This document shows, in pieces, positions 1-6,385 of a stretch of DNA of 14,106 nucleotides. This stretch comes from DASVLX01 sp035552275 (lineage in GTDB: Bacteria; Actinomycetota; Actinomycetes; Mycobacteriales; Pseudonocardiaceae), in assembly GCA_035552275.1 (NCBI GenBank), contig DASZLR010000113.1:1-14106 (forward strand). The letters run 5' to 3'. Every line of letters begins with the position of its first letter. Positions within the stretch are counted from its first letter, which is position 1. Below the pieces are notes generated by a model. The model saw nothing but the letters and a program-made list of their open reading frames with translations, made no database searches and was not told where the DNA came from. Position numbers and translations under genes: made by a program.

Positions 1-360
1 GTCGCGTCCCTCTGGGCCAGCGGCTTTCCTCAGCCTCCTCCCCGGCCGACCCCCAAGGCGCTCGGCCCCGCATCAACCTCGGACTATCGGCTCTGAGGAT
101 CGTCGACCCGACAGGCGCCAGCGGCCCAGACGCCTTCGGCCAGCCAATCCTCGGACCGGCCCCGCGCCTTCACAGCCCCTCTGCCTCAGCGAAGCCCGGC
201 GCTGTCGCTCCGGCCCAACATCAGCCGAGGGTGTCGACCGACCGTGGTCTCAGTTTTGGTCTCAGTTCCTGCTCGTCCGCAGTGATTCGCCATCGTTCAG
301 AGCCCAGCAATTCCGGGGATTGTGGATGTCGGCGGACCCCAAAGAACGATCAAAGCCCAT
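1..360. other. Gene-free stretch, probable end of an integrated element
   Basis: I see no open frame with family resemblance here on either strand. The base composition is GC-rich but without the strong third-position GC bias of the genes further right. Because a tRNA 3' fragment begins at 361 in plus orientation, the usual geometry of tRNA-targeted integration would place the element to the left, so this stretch would be its terminal part. It holds one short tandem repeat (245-267) and a 7-bp inverted pair ATCGTTC (291-297) / GAACGAT (344-350). The element assignment is inference. Confidence 0.4.
245..267. repeat. Two 11-bp direct repeats, TGGTCTCAGTT, one base apart
   Basis: TGGTCTCAGTT occurs at 245-255 and again, identically, at 257-267, separated by a single T. 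It lies about 95 bp from the tRNA-Phe fragment, on the side presumed to belong to the integrated element. Short repeats near attachment sites can be arm-type binding sites for integrase or excisionase, but no such function can be shown from this sequence. Confidence 0.6.
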
Positions 361-402
361 CTGAAAAGCGGTAGGTCGGCGGTTCGATCCCGCCCCTGGC
401 CA
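361..402 (+). other. tRNA-Phe 3' fragment, probable attachment site (att)
   Basis: The segment contains an anticodon loop CTGAAAA (anticodon GAA, Phe; 361-367), then a T-arm with stem GGCGG (378-382), loop TTCGATC (383-389) and stem CCGCC (390-394), the acceptor 3' strand CCTGGCC (395-401) and discriminator A (402). No matching acceptor 5' strand GGCCAGG, D-arm or anticodon 5' stem precedes it: the bases before the loop (CCCAT) pair poorly with GCGGT. So it is the 3' part only of a tRNA-Phe. Such fragments are the usual scar at the far end of an integrative element that recombined into a tRNA gene; the intact tRNA would lie to the left, outside the window. Confidence 0.8.
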
Positions 403-488
403 CAACCTGCTCTGCGAAGGGTGTTCGCCAAGTGCGCACCACAAGCCGTTACACGGGCTGTGGACACCGTGCGACCTAGGTTGGTCGA

Positions 489-766
489 TCACTGGCTCTC
501 GTCGGCAGCCCGTTGGGCAATCAGAGCGCGGATCGCGTCACGGCCGAATACGACCGGCTCGGCGTCGGCCAGCGCGGCGCGACTGTCCGGATTGGATAGC
601 ACGTCAATGGTCTCACGCAGCCGGTCCAACTCCCCGGATGGCACGATGTCCGCGACATGCTCGCCGTGGGTGATGATCGCGATCTGGTCGCGGTGCTCAG
701 CGTTCACAACCTCGACCTCATCGGCGTAGAGCTTGACGGGGGCGACGAGTCCTCCACGAAACTCAC
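489..766 (-). pseudogene. VapC (PIN toxin) start fused to a truncated Phd/YefM antitoxin tail
   Basis: This is a decayed, chimeric toxin-antitoxin gene. A GTG at 766 overlaps the stop of the upstream VapB-like frame by four bases, the usual vapBC arrangement. It reads VSFVEDSS and then goes out of frame; in the neighbouring frame PVKLYADE follows, so with one base restored near 738-743 it gives a good PIN-domain start (D-S-S..VKLYADE). The same frame then continues directly into NAEHRDQIAIITHG and HVADIVP, the hallmark of a Phd/YefM antitoxin, and ends about 50 residues later. The rest of the PIN domain and the antitoxin N-terminus are missing, consistent with a deletion joining two genes. 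Only a GTG at 707 could start the antitoxin part (72 residues). No toxin follows it. Confidence 0.6.
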
Positions 767-954
767 CGGTCGGAGGTTACATAATCCGACAGCGGACGAC
801 CCTGGCCCGCCCGAACGCGGGCTGCCGCCACGGCCGCCGGGTCCGGTGGCTCACCGTCCAGCGGAGTGGCAGCAGACAACAGACCGGCGTCGGCCAGTCG
901 CTGTCGTCCACCACCACGCCTGATCTGGCCTGCACGAGCCACGTCGCTTGCCAT
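763..954 (-). CDS. VapB-like antitoxin remnant (63 aa)
   Basis: The 63-residue frame ends with PDPAAVAAARVRAGQGRPL followed by SDYV, a C-terminus typical of actinobacterial VapB/Phd antitoxins that partner PIN toxins; this part wraps the toxin. The first half (MASDVARAGQ, then a Gly/Arg run) does not show the expected DNA-binding/dimerisation motif (V-T-x-x-G-x-P-V-A), so the N-terminal domain looks lost or scrambled. It starts only 12 bases after the relE stop, and its stop overlaps the GTG of the PIN remnant (GTGA). I read it as a non-functional leftover of a vapBC pair, although translation of the short peptide is possible. Confidence 0.5.
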   Translation of the reverse strand: MASDVARAGQIRRGGGRQRLADAGLLSAATPLDGEPPDPAAVAAARVRAGQGRPLSDYVTSDR

Positions 955-966
955 GATGCTGACTGC

Positions 967-1236
967 TCAGAGGTCGCGGTAGACCGCACTGCGGTGTGCC
1001 ACCCGAACGATGTGGACGATCAGTTCGCCGTCCTGGATCTCGTAAACGATTCGATAGTCGCCGACGCGGATGCGCCACAGCCCATCGATACCGGTCAGTC
1101 GGGTTACGCCAGGTGGGCGCGGGTCATTAGTCAGCTCGCCCACGGCACGCAGAATGCGCGCGGCGACCTGTCGATCAAGTCGGTTGAGTTCCTTGCGAGC
1201 TGATGGTCGCCAAGCCAGGCGGTACAGATCACTCAC
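967..1236 (-). CDS. RelE/ParE-family toxin (89 aa)
   Basis: This is a type II toxin of the RelE superfamily, expected to cut mRNA in the ribosome when freed from its antitoxin. The N-terminus (YRLAWRPSARKELNRL) is the standard first strand and helix, and residues 54-65 (WRIRVGDYRIVY) are the family core with Arg55, Arg57, Arg62 and Tyr65. Residues 77-86 (VRVAHRSAVY) form the final strand, with the Arg/His/Tyr residues usual in active members. Length is normal (85-95 aa). The GTG start at 1236 overlaps the antitoxin stop by eight bases, implying translational coupling. An upstream in-frame ATG at 1359 only extends into the antitoxin in another frame and is rejected. All core residues seem present, so the toxin is probably functional. 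Confidence 0.88.
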   Translation of the reverse strand: MSDLYRLAWRPSARKELNRLDRQVAARILRAVGELTNDPRPPGVTRLTGIDGLWRIRVGDYRIVYEIQDGELIVHIVRVAHRSAVYRDL

Positions 1237-1537
1237 CGGACTTCGGCGTCTCCGGGTAGGGGCCGAGGATGTCGGCGTAGTCGTCCCAGACCTCGGCCAT
1301 GGGGATGGGATCGCCCGGCTCCGCCAAAGCGGCCCGCGCGGCGCGGATGTCCTCGGCATCTTCCAAGGCCTCGATCGCGGCGGCGCCGGCAGTTGCGACC
1401 TGGGTAGGCACGATCGCGGCGATCTGCTCGCCGTTCCGGGTGAGGTACACGACTTCGCCGTGTTCGGCCGCGTCGATGGCCTGGGCCAGCGCGGCCGAGT
1501 GCGGTGGAACCTCGAAGGCGTGAGCCGCCGTAGTCAT
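1229..1537 (-). CDS. Phd/YefM-family antitoxin (102 aa)
   Basis: This antitoxin would neutralise the RelE toxin encoded directly after it and repress their shared promoter. The N-terminal domain carries the family hallmark at about residues 23-43: an acidic helix (AIDAAEHGEVVYLTRNG) leading into QIAAIVP. The C-terminal part is Ala/Glu-rich (IEALEDAEDIRAARAALAE, PMAEVWDDY) and would wrap the toxin. The ATG at 1537 is preferred over longer in-frame starts because a -10 hexamer TATCCT lies six bases before it, leaving no room for a longer product. The gene points away from senX3, with 164 bp between the two starts. Confidence 0.85.
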   Translation of the reverse strand: MTTAAHAFEVPPHSAALAQAIDAAEHGEVVYLTRNGEQIAAIVPTQVATAGAAAIEALEDAEDIRAARAALAEPGDPIPMAEVWDDYADILGPYPETPKSGE

Positions 1538-1543
1538 GTGGAC

Positions 1544-1549
1544 AGGATA
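1544..1549 (-). promoter_or_regulatory. -10 element (TATCCT) of the antitoxin-toxin operon
   Basis: On the minus strand TATCCT is followed by six bases (GTCCAC) and then the antitoxin ATG, the spacing of a leaderless actinobacterial transcript. A loose -35 (TTACAA) lies about 19 bases upstream. The antitoxin-toxin complex normally binds such promoters, but I cannot identify a clear operator. Confidence 0.55.
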
Positions 1550-1644
1550 CGGCCAGAGCCGCGCGAAGTTGTAAGGACTTGCGTCGAAGGTAAACAAGGG
1601 GCGTCTGGCGGCGGAACAAGTTGTCGTGGTGGTGTCGGCGATGT

Positions 1645-1672
1645 CACGGTTACCCACCGTGGGCTAGGTGAT
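1645..1672 (+). promoter_or_regulatory. Candidate regulator site upstream of senX3
   Basis: CACGG (1645-1649) and CCGTG (1657-1661) form an inverted repeat with a 7-base centre. GTTACCC (1649-1655) and GGTGAT (1667-1672) resemble half-sites of the GTTCACC type associated with RegX3/PhoP boxes. It sits 20-50 bases upstream of the senX3 -10 element, a fitting place for autoregulation by RegX3. The match is imperfect, so this is only a suggestion. Confidence 0.25.
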
Positions 1673-1689
1673 TCGGGGTGTTGGCTGCT

Positions 1690-1695
1690 TACCAT
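1690..1695 (+). promoter_or_regulatory. -10 element (TACCAT) of senX3-regX3
   Basis: TACCAT ends six bases before the GTG at 1702. The hexamer fits TANNNT and the spacing predicts a leaderless or almost leaderless mRNA, which also supports choosing this GTG as the senX3 start. I see no convincing -35, as is common for activator-dependent promoters. Confidence 0.5.
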
Positions 1696-1701
1696 GCGGC
1701 C

Positions 1702-2925
1702 GTGACCGTTTCGGGGTGGCTCGCCCTGTTGGCCAGTGCGGTGCTGGTCAGCGTGGTCATTGGTTATCTCGTCGGCCGGGTGCTGCGGCCGACGGAGGCG
1801 GGCCGGCCGAGCGGCCTGACGGTCGCCCAGCTGATGCAGCGGGTGGTCGATTCCTCGCACAACGGTGTCGCCGTGCTCAACCAATGGGGTGATGTCGTCC
1901 TGCACAATCCCCGCGCGGAGCAACTCGGCATCGTCCGGGCCAACCAGGCCGACCCGCGCGCCCGCACCGCCGCCGAGATGGTCCGAAGCACCGGCCGCAC
2001 CGTGGAGGTCGACCTGTCGCCGCTGGAGGCGCACGGCCGGCTGCCCTCCGCGATCCGCGGCGAGGTGCGCCCGCTGGCCGACGAGTTCACCGTCGTCGAC
2101 GCCGCCGACGAGTCGGACGCGGTGCGGCTGGAAGCCACCCGCCGCGACTTCGTGGCCAACGTCAGCCACGAGCTGAAGACTCCGGTCGGCGCGCTGGCGC
2201 TGCTCGCCGAGGCCGTGTTGGACGCCGCCGACGACCCCACCGAGGTACGCCGGTTCAGCGGCAAGATCGTGCACGAGGCCACCCGCCTGGGCACCCTGGT
2301 CACCGAGCTGATCGCGCTGTCCCGGCTGCAGGGCGCCGAACGGCTGCCCGAGCTGGCGCCGGTCGAGGTGGACGAGGTGGTCACCGAGGCGCTGGGCCGG
2401 TCCAGGCTGGTCGCCGAGTCCGCTGGCATCGAGATCACCACCGACAGCGGCAGCGGCCTCGTCGTGGACGGCGACCGCACGCTGCTGATCACCGCGCTGT
2501 CCAATCTGATCGACAACGCCATCGCCTACTCGGCGCCGGACAGTCCGGTGTCGATCAGCCGCCGCCGGTCGGACGGCTATGTGGAGATCGCCGTCACCGA
2601 CCGGGGCATCGGCATCGACCCCGAACACCAGCAGCGGGTGTTCGAGCGGTTCTTCCGGGTCGATCCGGCCCGCTCCCGAGCCACTGGCGGCACCGGACTC
2701 GGCCTGGCGATCGTCAAGCATGTCGCCGCCAACCACGGCGGCGACGTCCGGCTGTGGAGCCGGTCGGGCACCGGGTCGACGTTCACGCTGCGCATTCCCG
2801 CCACCCGGCAGGGCAACCATGACCACAATCACCACCAGACGAGCCACCAGACCGGCCACCAGCTCGCCTACCCCGCGACACCGGCCGAGACCGCCGGCAG
2901 CACAGACCACGGAGGAACGCTGTGA
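1702..2925 (+). CDS. senX3: Sensor histidine kinase SenX3 (phosphate sensing)
   Basis: This membrane kinase autophosphorylates and passes phosphate to RegX3 under phosphate limitation, in cooperation with the Pst transporter/PhoU. From the GTG at 1702 it is 407 residues. Residues 5-28 form a membrane segment; 40-140 are a PAS-like sensor region; the HisKA box is RRDFVANVSHELKTP with phospho-His156; then N box (LSNLIDNAIAYS), G1 (DRGIGID), F box (FERFFR) and G2 (GGTGLGLAIVKH). The start VTVSGWLALL matches the VTVF start of M. tuberculosis SenX3; an in-frame GTG at 1678 would add eight residues but overlaps the predicted -10. Its stop overlaps the regX3 GTG by four bases. Odd feature: a C-terminal tail with six His in residues 373-386. 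Upstream, the usual gpm or phoU neighbour is replaced by a toxin-antitoxin patch. Confidence 0.95.
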   Translation: MTVSGWLALLASAVLVSVVIGYLVGRVLRPTEAGRPSGLTVAQLMQRVVDSSHNGVAVLNQWGDVVLHNPRAEQLGIVRANQADPRARTAAEMVRSTGRTVEVDLSPLEAHGRLPSAIRGEVRPLADEFTVVDAADESDAVRLEATRRDFVANVSHELKTPVGALALLAEAVLDAADDPTEVRRFSGKIVHEATRLGTLVTELIALSRLQGAERLPELAPVEVDEVVTEALGRSRLVAESAGIEITTDSGSGLVVDGDRTLLITALSNLIDNAIAYSAPDSPVSISRRRSDGYVEIAVTDRGIGIDPEHQQRVFERFFRVDPARSRATGGTGLGLAIVKHVAANHGGDVRLWSRSGTGSTFTLRIPATRQGNHDHNHHQTSHQTGHQLAYPATPAETAGSTDHGGTL

Positions 2926-3611
2926 CCAGGGTATTGATCGTCGAGGACGAGGAGTCCTTCGCCGACCCGCTGGCCTTTCTGTTGCGCAAGGAGGGTTTCA
3001 CCACCGCCGTCGCCGGCACCGGGCAGGACGCGCTGCAGGAGTTCGACCGCAACGGCGCCGACATCGTGCTGCTCGACCTGATGCTGCCGGGAATGAGCGG
3101 CACCGACGTGTGCAAGGCGCTGCGCCAGCGGTCCACCGTTCCGGTGATCATGGTCACCGCCCGGGACGGCGAGATCGACAAGGTGGTCGGCCTGGAGCTG
3201 GGCGCCGACGACTACGTGACCAAGCCGTACTCGGCGCGCGAGCTGATCGCCCGGGTCCGCGCGGTGCTCCGCCGCGGCGGCGAGGCCGGTCTGGACACCG
3301 AGCTGCAACCGCAGGTGCTGGCCGCCGGCCCGGTGCGGATGGACGTCGAACGGCACGTGGTCACCGTCTCCGGCGGCGAGGTTCCGTTGCCGCTCAAGGA
3401 GTTCGACCTGCTCGAGTACCTGCTGCGCAACGTCGGCCGGGTGCTCACCCGCGGCCAGCTGATCGACCGGGTGTGGGGCGCGGACTACGTCGGCGACACG
3501 AAAACGCTCGACGTGCACGTCAAGCGGCTCCGCTCGAAGATCGAACCCGATCCGTCCGCCCCGCGACACTTGGTCACCGTGCGTGGTCTCGGGTACAAAT
3601 TCGAAGCCTGA
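2922..3611 (+). CDS. regX3: Response regulator RegX3 (OmpR/PhoB family)
   Basis: This is the DNA-binding partner of SenX3; in mycobacteria and relatives it controls phosphate-uptake genes. It is 229 residues. The receiver domain (1-120) has the acidic pocket E8-D9, the phospho-acceptor D52 in LLDLMLPG, T79 and K101 (KPYS). The winged-helix output domain (about 130-229) contains PLKEFDLLEYLL, RVLTRGQLIDRVWG, and the recognition helix region KTLDVHVKRLRSKIE, ending VRGLGYKFE. All catalytic positions are intact. The GTG start overlaps the senX3 stop (GTGA), so the two are translationally coupled. No clear terminator follows before ppx. Confidence 0.96.
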   Translation: MTRVLIVEDEESFADPLAFLLRKEGFTTAVAGTGQDALQEFDRNGADIVLLDLMLPGMSGTDVCKALRQRSTVPVIMVTARDGEIDKVVGLELGADDYVTKPYSARELIARVRAVLRRGGEAGLDTELQPQVLAAGPVRMDVERHVVTVSGGEVPLPLKEFDLLEYLLRNVGRVLTRGQLIDRVWGADYVGDTKTLDVHVKRLRSKIEPDPSAPRHLVTVRGLGYKFEA

Positions 3612-3647
3612 AATGACCGCCTGGCCGGATGGTCGCCGCCCCACAGG

Positions 3648-3653
3648 TACCGT
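3648..3653 (+). promoter_or_regulatory. -10 element (TACCGT) of ppx
   Basis: TACCGT ends eight bases before the GTG at 3662, a spacing that fits a leaderless or near-leaderless transcript. There is no ribosome-binding site in the intervening GTGTCACC. It would give ppx and the genes after it a promoter of their own, separate from senX3-regX3. Confidence 0.45.
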
Positions 3654-3661
3654 GTGTCACC

Positions 3662-4672
3662 GTGCGCCTTGGGGTGCTTGACGTCGGTTCCAACACCGTC
3701 CACCTGCTCGTGGTGGACGCGCATCGGGGTGCCCACCCGACCCCGATGAGCTCGCGGAAGCTCGCTCTCAAGCTGGCCGAGCGAATCACCGCCAACGGCC
3801 GGCTGTCCCATGCCGGCACCGCCGATCTCATCCGTGCCATCGCCGAGTTGCGGGACGAGGCGAAGCAGTTGGGCTGCGACGACTTCATGGCCTTCGCCAC
3901 ATCCGCCGTGCGCGAGGCCGACAACGTCGCCGACGTGCTGGACCAGGTGCGCACCCAGGCCGACGTCGACCTTCAGGTGCTCTCCGGCGAAGAAGAAGCC
4001 CAGCTCACCTTCCTGGCCGCCCGCCGCTGGTGCGGCTGGTCCGCCGGCCGGCTACTGGTGCTGGACATCGGCGGCGGCTCGCTGGAACTGGCCACCGGCA
4101 TGGACGAGCAGCCCGACCTGGCGATCTCGCTGCCGCTGGGCGCGGGCCGGCTGACCAGGACCAGGCTGGCCCACGATCCGCCCACCCGATCCGAGGTGAG
4201 CGCGCTGCGCGACTGGCTGGAGAGCGAGCTGAAACCGGTCGGCTCCCGGCTACGCAAGCAGGGCACGCCGGATCGGGTGGTCGCGACCTCCAAGACGTTC
4301 CGATCGCTGGCCAGGCTGACCGGCGCGGCGCCCTCGTCCTATGGTCCCAGGGTGCGACGGGCGCTGACCGACGTCGCACTGCGACAGCTCATCGCCTTCA
4401 TCTCGCGGATGTCCTCGGCGGACCTCGCCGAGTTGGAGGGGGTCAGCGCCAGCCGCGCCCACCAACTGGTCGCCGGCGCCCTGGTCGCCGAGGCGACCAT
4501 GCGAGCCTTGTCGTTGAGCGAACTGGAAATCTGCCCCTGGGCACTGCGCGAGGGTGTGATCTTGCGTCGACTGGATCACACTGACGGCACTGAGGAAACG
4601 GCCGAACCGGCAGCCGGCATGACCGGCGGCACTGGACGGCTGGCGCGGGACGCGGCACGGTGGAGACGATGA
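3662..4672 (+). CDS. ppx: Ppx/GppA family exopolyphosphatase
   Basis: Members of this ASKHA-fold family remove terminal phosphate from polyphosphate and/or pppGpp in the cytoplasm. It is 336 residues and close throughout to M. tuberculosis Rv0496 (Ppx1). The phosphate-1 loop is LDVGSNTVHLLVVD (D7, G9-S10-N11); SAVREA and the acidic GEEEAQL (E110-E112) carry the catalytic glutamate region; the phosphate-2 loop is LDIGGGSLEL (D135-G139). SLPLGAGRLTR and ATSKTFRSLARLTGA are also family signatures. It is the short, two-domain form without the C-terminal HD-like domain of E. coli Ppx. The GTG at 3662 is chosen because VRLGVLDVGSNT matches the Rv0496 start; an upstream in-frame ATG would add eleven unlikely residues. 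Its stop overlaps the next gene's ATG. Confidence 0.93.
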   Translation: MRLGVLDVGSNTVHLLVVDAHRGAHPTPMSSRKLALKLAERITANGRLSHAGTADLIRAIAELRDEAKQLGCDDFMAFATSAVREADNVADVLDQVRTQADVDLQVLSGEEEAQLTFLAARRWCGWSAGRLLVLDIGGGSLELATGMDEQPDLAISLPLGAGRLTRTRLAHDPPTRSEVSALRDWLESELKPVGSRLRKQGTPDRVVATSKTFRSLARLTGAAPSSYGPRVRRALTDVALRQLIAFISRMSSADLAELEGVSASRAHQLVAGALVAEATMRALSLSELEICPWALREGVILRRLDHTDGTEETAEPAAGMTGGTGRLARDAARWRR

Positions 4673-6378
4673 GTCGAGAGAGCGGATCTGAGCACGGCCA
4701 ACGCACGGTGGCCGACCTGCTCGCCCAGTACGGCGGGTCAGGCGACGCCGGGCCGCGCCGTCGCCGCCGTCGGGCCGAGGATGATGAGAACAGCGCGCCG
4801 CGGACCATCATTCAGCGGGTTCTCTCCGACAGCGGTCAGCTGCTGCCCATTCGGGACGAGCCGGGCGGCCATCGACCTGGTCAACACCCGCAACCCGGCC
4901 AGCCGCCTGGCCAGCAACCCGGCCGGCCGAATCCGCAGTCCGGAAACCACGCACAGCGGCCGGGCGCACCGGGCACCGGCCGCCGGCCCGCCCCGGCCCC
5001 GGCTCCCGGTCCGCCGACCGGGCGCGCGCCCGCCCCCGCACCGGCCCAGCAGCCCGGGACCAAGCCTCCGACACCCCAGCCGCCGACTCCCCAACCGCCG
5101 CAGCCGACGCAGCAGCAGCCGGCGTTGCAGCAGCACACGCCGAGCCGGCCCACCGAGATCCGGCCGGCCGAGGCGCGCGGCGATCATGGCGCGACCGCCT
5201 ACGCCCGGCCGGTGTCGCCGCCGACCGGGCAACAGCCGCAGCCCAAGCCGTCCACGGCCCAGTCCCCCACGGGAAAGCCGCCCGCCGGGTCGTCCGGGCC
5301 AACGGGACAGTCCGCCCCGTCCACCCAGTCCCGACCGTCGGCGCCGGCCGGCGGCCCCGCTTCCTGGCCCGCTGACGCGAGTGTCGGGCCACGCCCGACC
5401 GCACCGGCCGGCCGGCCTCCCGGCGGCCCGAATCCGCTCAACCCACCGTCGCGGCCGGTGGTGTCGCCCCCGTCGTCGCAACAGCATCCGCCATCTCAGT
5501 CGTCGCAGACCCGAACGGGCCAGCCGCCGGCGGGCCGGCCCGATCCGGCCGCGACCGAGATCCGTCCGCAGGTCGAGGACGGCTATCCGGACCAGGCGGC
5601 CTATCCGGGCGAGGACTCCGACGAGTACCCCGGCCGCCGGCCCGAGGCGTCGATCGCCGCCGCGCTCGGCCCGGCCCGGCCGGAGCCCCTCACCCAGGAA
5701 TTCCCGCCGATGCCGGACCGGCCGCCAGCGCCGACAGGGTCCGAACCGCGGCTGTCCGAGCAGACCCGGCTGAACCGGCCCCCGCTGCGCGGCCGCCCGC
5801 CCGGCCCGCCGCCACCGGCGGAGAGCACCCAGGCCCATCCCGGCCCGTACTACGACGAGGACGCGAACTACCCGGCCGATTTCCCGGATCACGACCTCGA
5901 TGTCGGATCCGGCTCGCCGGCCGGCGACATCGGCCGACGGCTCGCCGGCGAGGACGAGCCACCGGACGAAGACGGCTTCTTCGGCCAGCCGGAGAACCGG
6001 CTCGCCGACGACCCCGCCGACCGTGACCGCCGCGCGTTCGACTCGTTCGGCGATCACGACGAGCACGGTGAGCATGACGACCTGGCCGAGCCGGACGAGG
6101 ACGAACCCGAGCGGTCCACCGCCCGGCAGTGGCTGACCATGATCGCCCAGGTCGGCGTGGGCGCCATCGGCGGCGCCGCGGTGTTCCTCGGATTCAGTTG
6201 GCTGTGGGGCAAGACGCCGGGCGTCGCGCTGGCCGCCGCCCTCGTGGTGATCGTCGGACTGGTGCTGGTGGTGCGGAAGCTGCGCCGCGCCGAGGACCTG
6301 CAGACGACCCTGCTGGCGATCCTGGCCGGGCTGGTGGTCACCGTGTCCCCGGCCGCGCTGTTGCTGCTGCGCAAGTGA
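4669..6378 (+). CDS. Proline-rich membrane protein (Rv0497-like)
   Basis: The function is unknown. It is 569 residues in three parts. Residues 12-60 contain VADLLAQYGG, six consecutive arginines (30-35) and PIRDEP, a motif order also found in mycobacterial Rv0497. Residues about 65-480 are a low-complexity, intrinsically disordered region rich in Pro, Gln, Gly and Ser (with repeats such as TPQPPTPQPP), turning acidic after about 400. The end, from 483, carries three predicted membrane helices (about 488-513, 518-535, 549-567). With the basic N-terminus inside and three helices, the disordered arm is probably cytoplasmic. It starts in an ATGA overlap with ppx; an in-frame GTG at 4660 is less likely. 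It is much longer than Rv0497 (about 310 aa) because of the Pro-rich arm. Confidence 0.8.
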   Translation: MSRESGSEHGQRTVADLLAQYGGSGDAGPRRRRRRAEDDENSAPRTIIQRVLSDSGQLLPIRDEPGGHRPGQHPQPGQPPGQQPGRPNPQSGNHAQRPGAPGTGRRPAPAPAPGPPTGRAPAPAPAQQPGTKPPTPQPPTPQPPQPTQQQPALQQHTPSRPTEIRPAEARGDHGATAYARPVSPPTGQQPQPKPSTAQSPTGKPPAGSSGPTGQSAPSTQSRPSAPAGGPASWPADASVGPRPTAPAGRPPGGPNPLNPPSRPVVSPPSSQQHPPSQSSQTRTGQPPAGRPDPAATEIRPQVEDGYPDQAAYPGEDSDEYPGRRPEASIAAALGPARPEPLTQEFPPMPDRPPAPTGSEPRLSEQTRLNRPPLRGRPPGPPPPAESTQAHPGPYYDEDANYPADFPDHDLDVGSGSPAGDIGRRLAGEDEPPDEDGFFGQPENRLADDPADRDRRAFDSFGDHDEHGEHDDLAEPDEDEPERSTARQWLTMIAQVGVGAIGGAAVFLGFSWLWGKTPGVALAAALVVIVGLVLVVRKLRRAEDLQTTLLAILAGLVVTVSPAALLLLRK

Positions 6379-6385
6379 GCCGGCG

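Noticed and set aside
330..403. A complete tRNA-Phe gene
   Set aside because: The T-arm and acceptor 3' strand are perfect, but no GGCCAGG acceptor strand or D-arm precedes, and the anticodon stem does not pair.
262..492. 76-aa minus-strand frame across the tRNA fragment
   Set aside because: Part of its translation (GAGSNRRPTAFQ) is merely the antisense of the tRNA-Phe T-arm and anticodon region, a well-known false protein; no family resemblance elsewhere.
1534..2910. 458-aa minus-strand open frame opposite senX3
   Set aside because: It is a shadow frame created by high GC; the plus strand has all histidine-kinase motifs.
5068..5100. Possible satellite or CRISPR-like repeat
   Set aside because: The repeated units encode in-frame Thr-Pro-Gln-Pro-Pro of the proline-rich arm; there are no spacers and no cas genes in the window.
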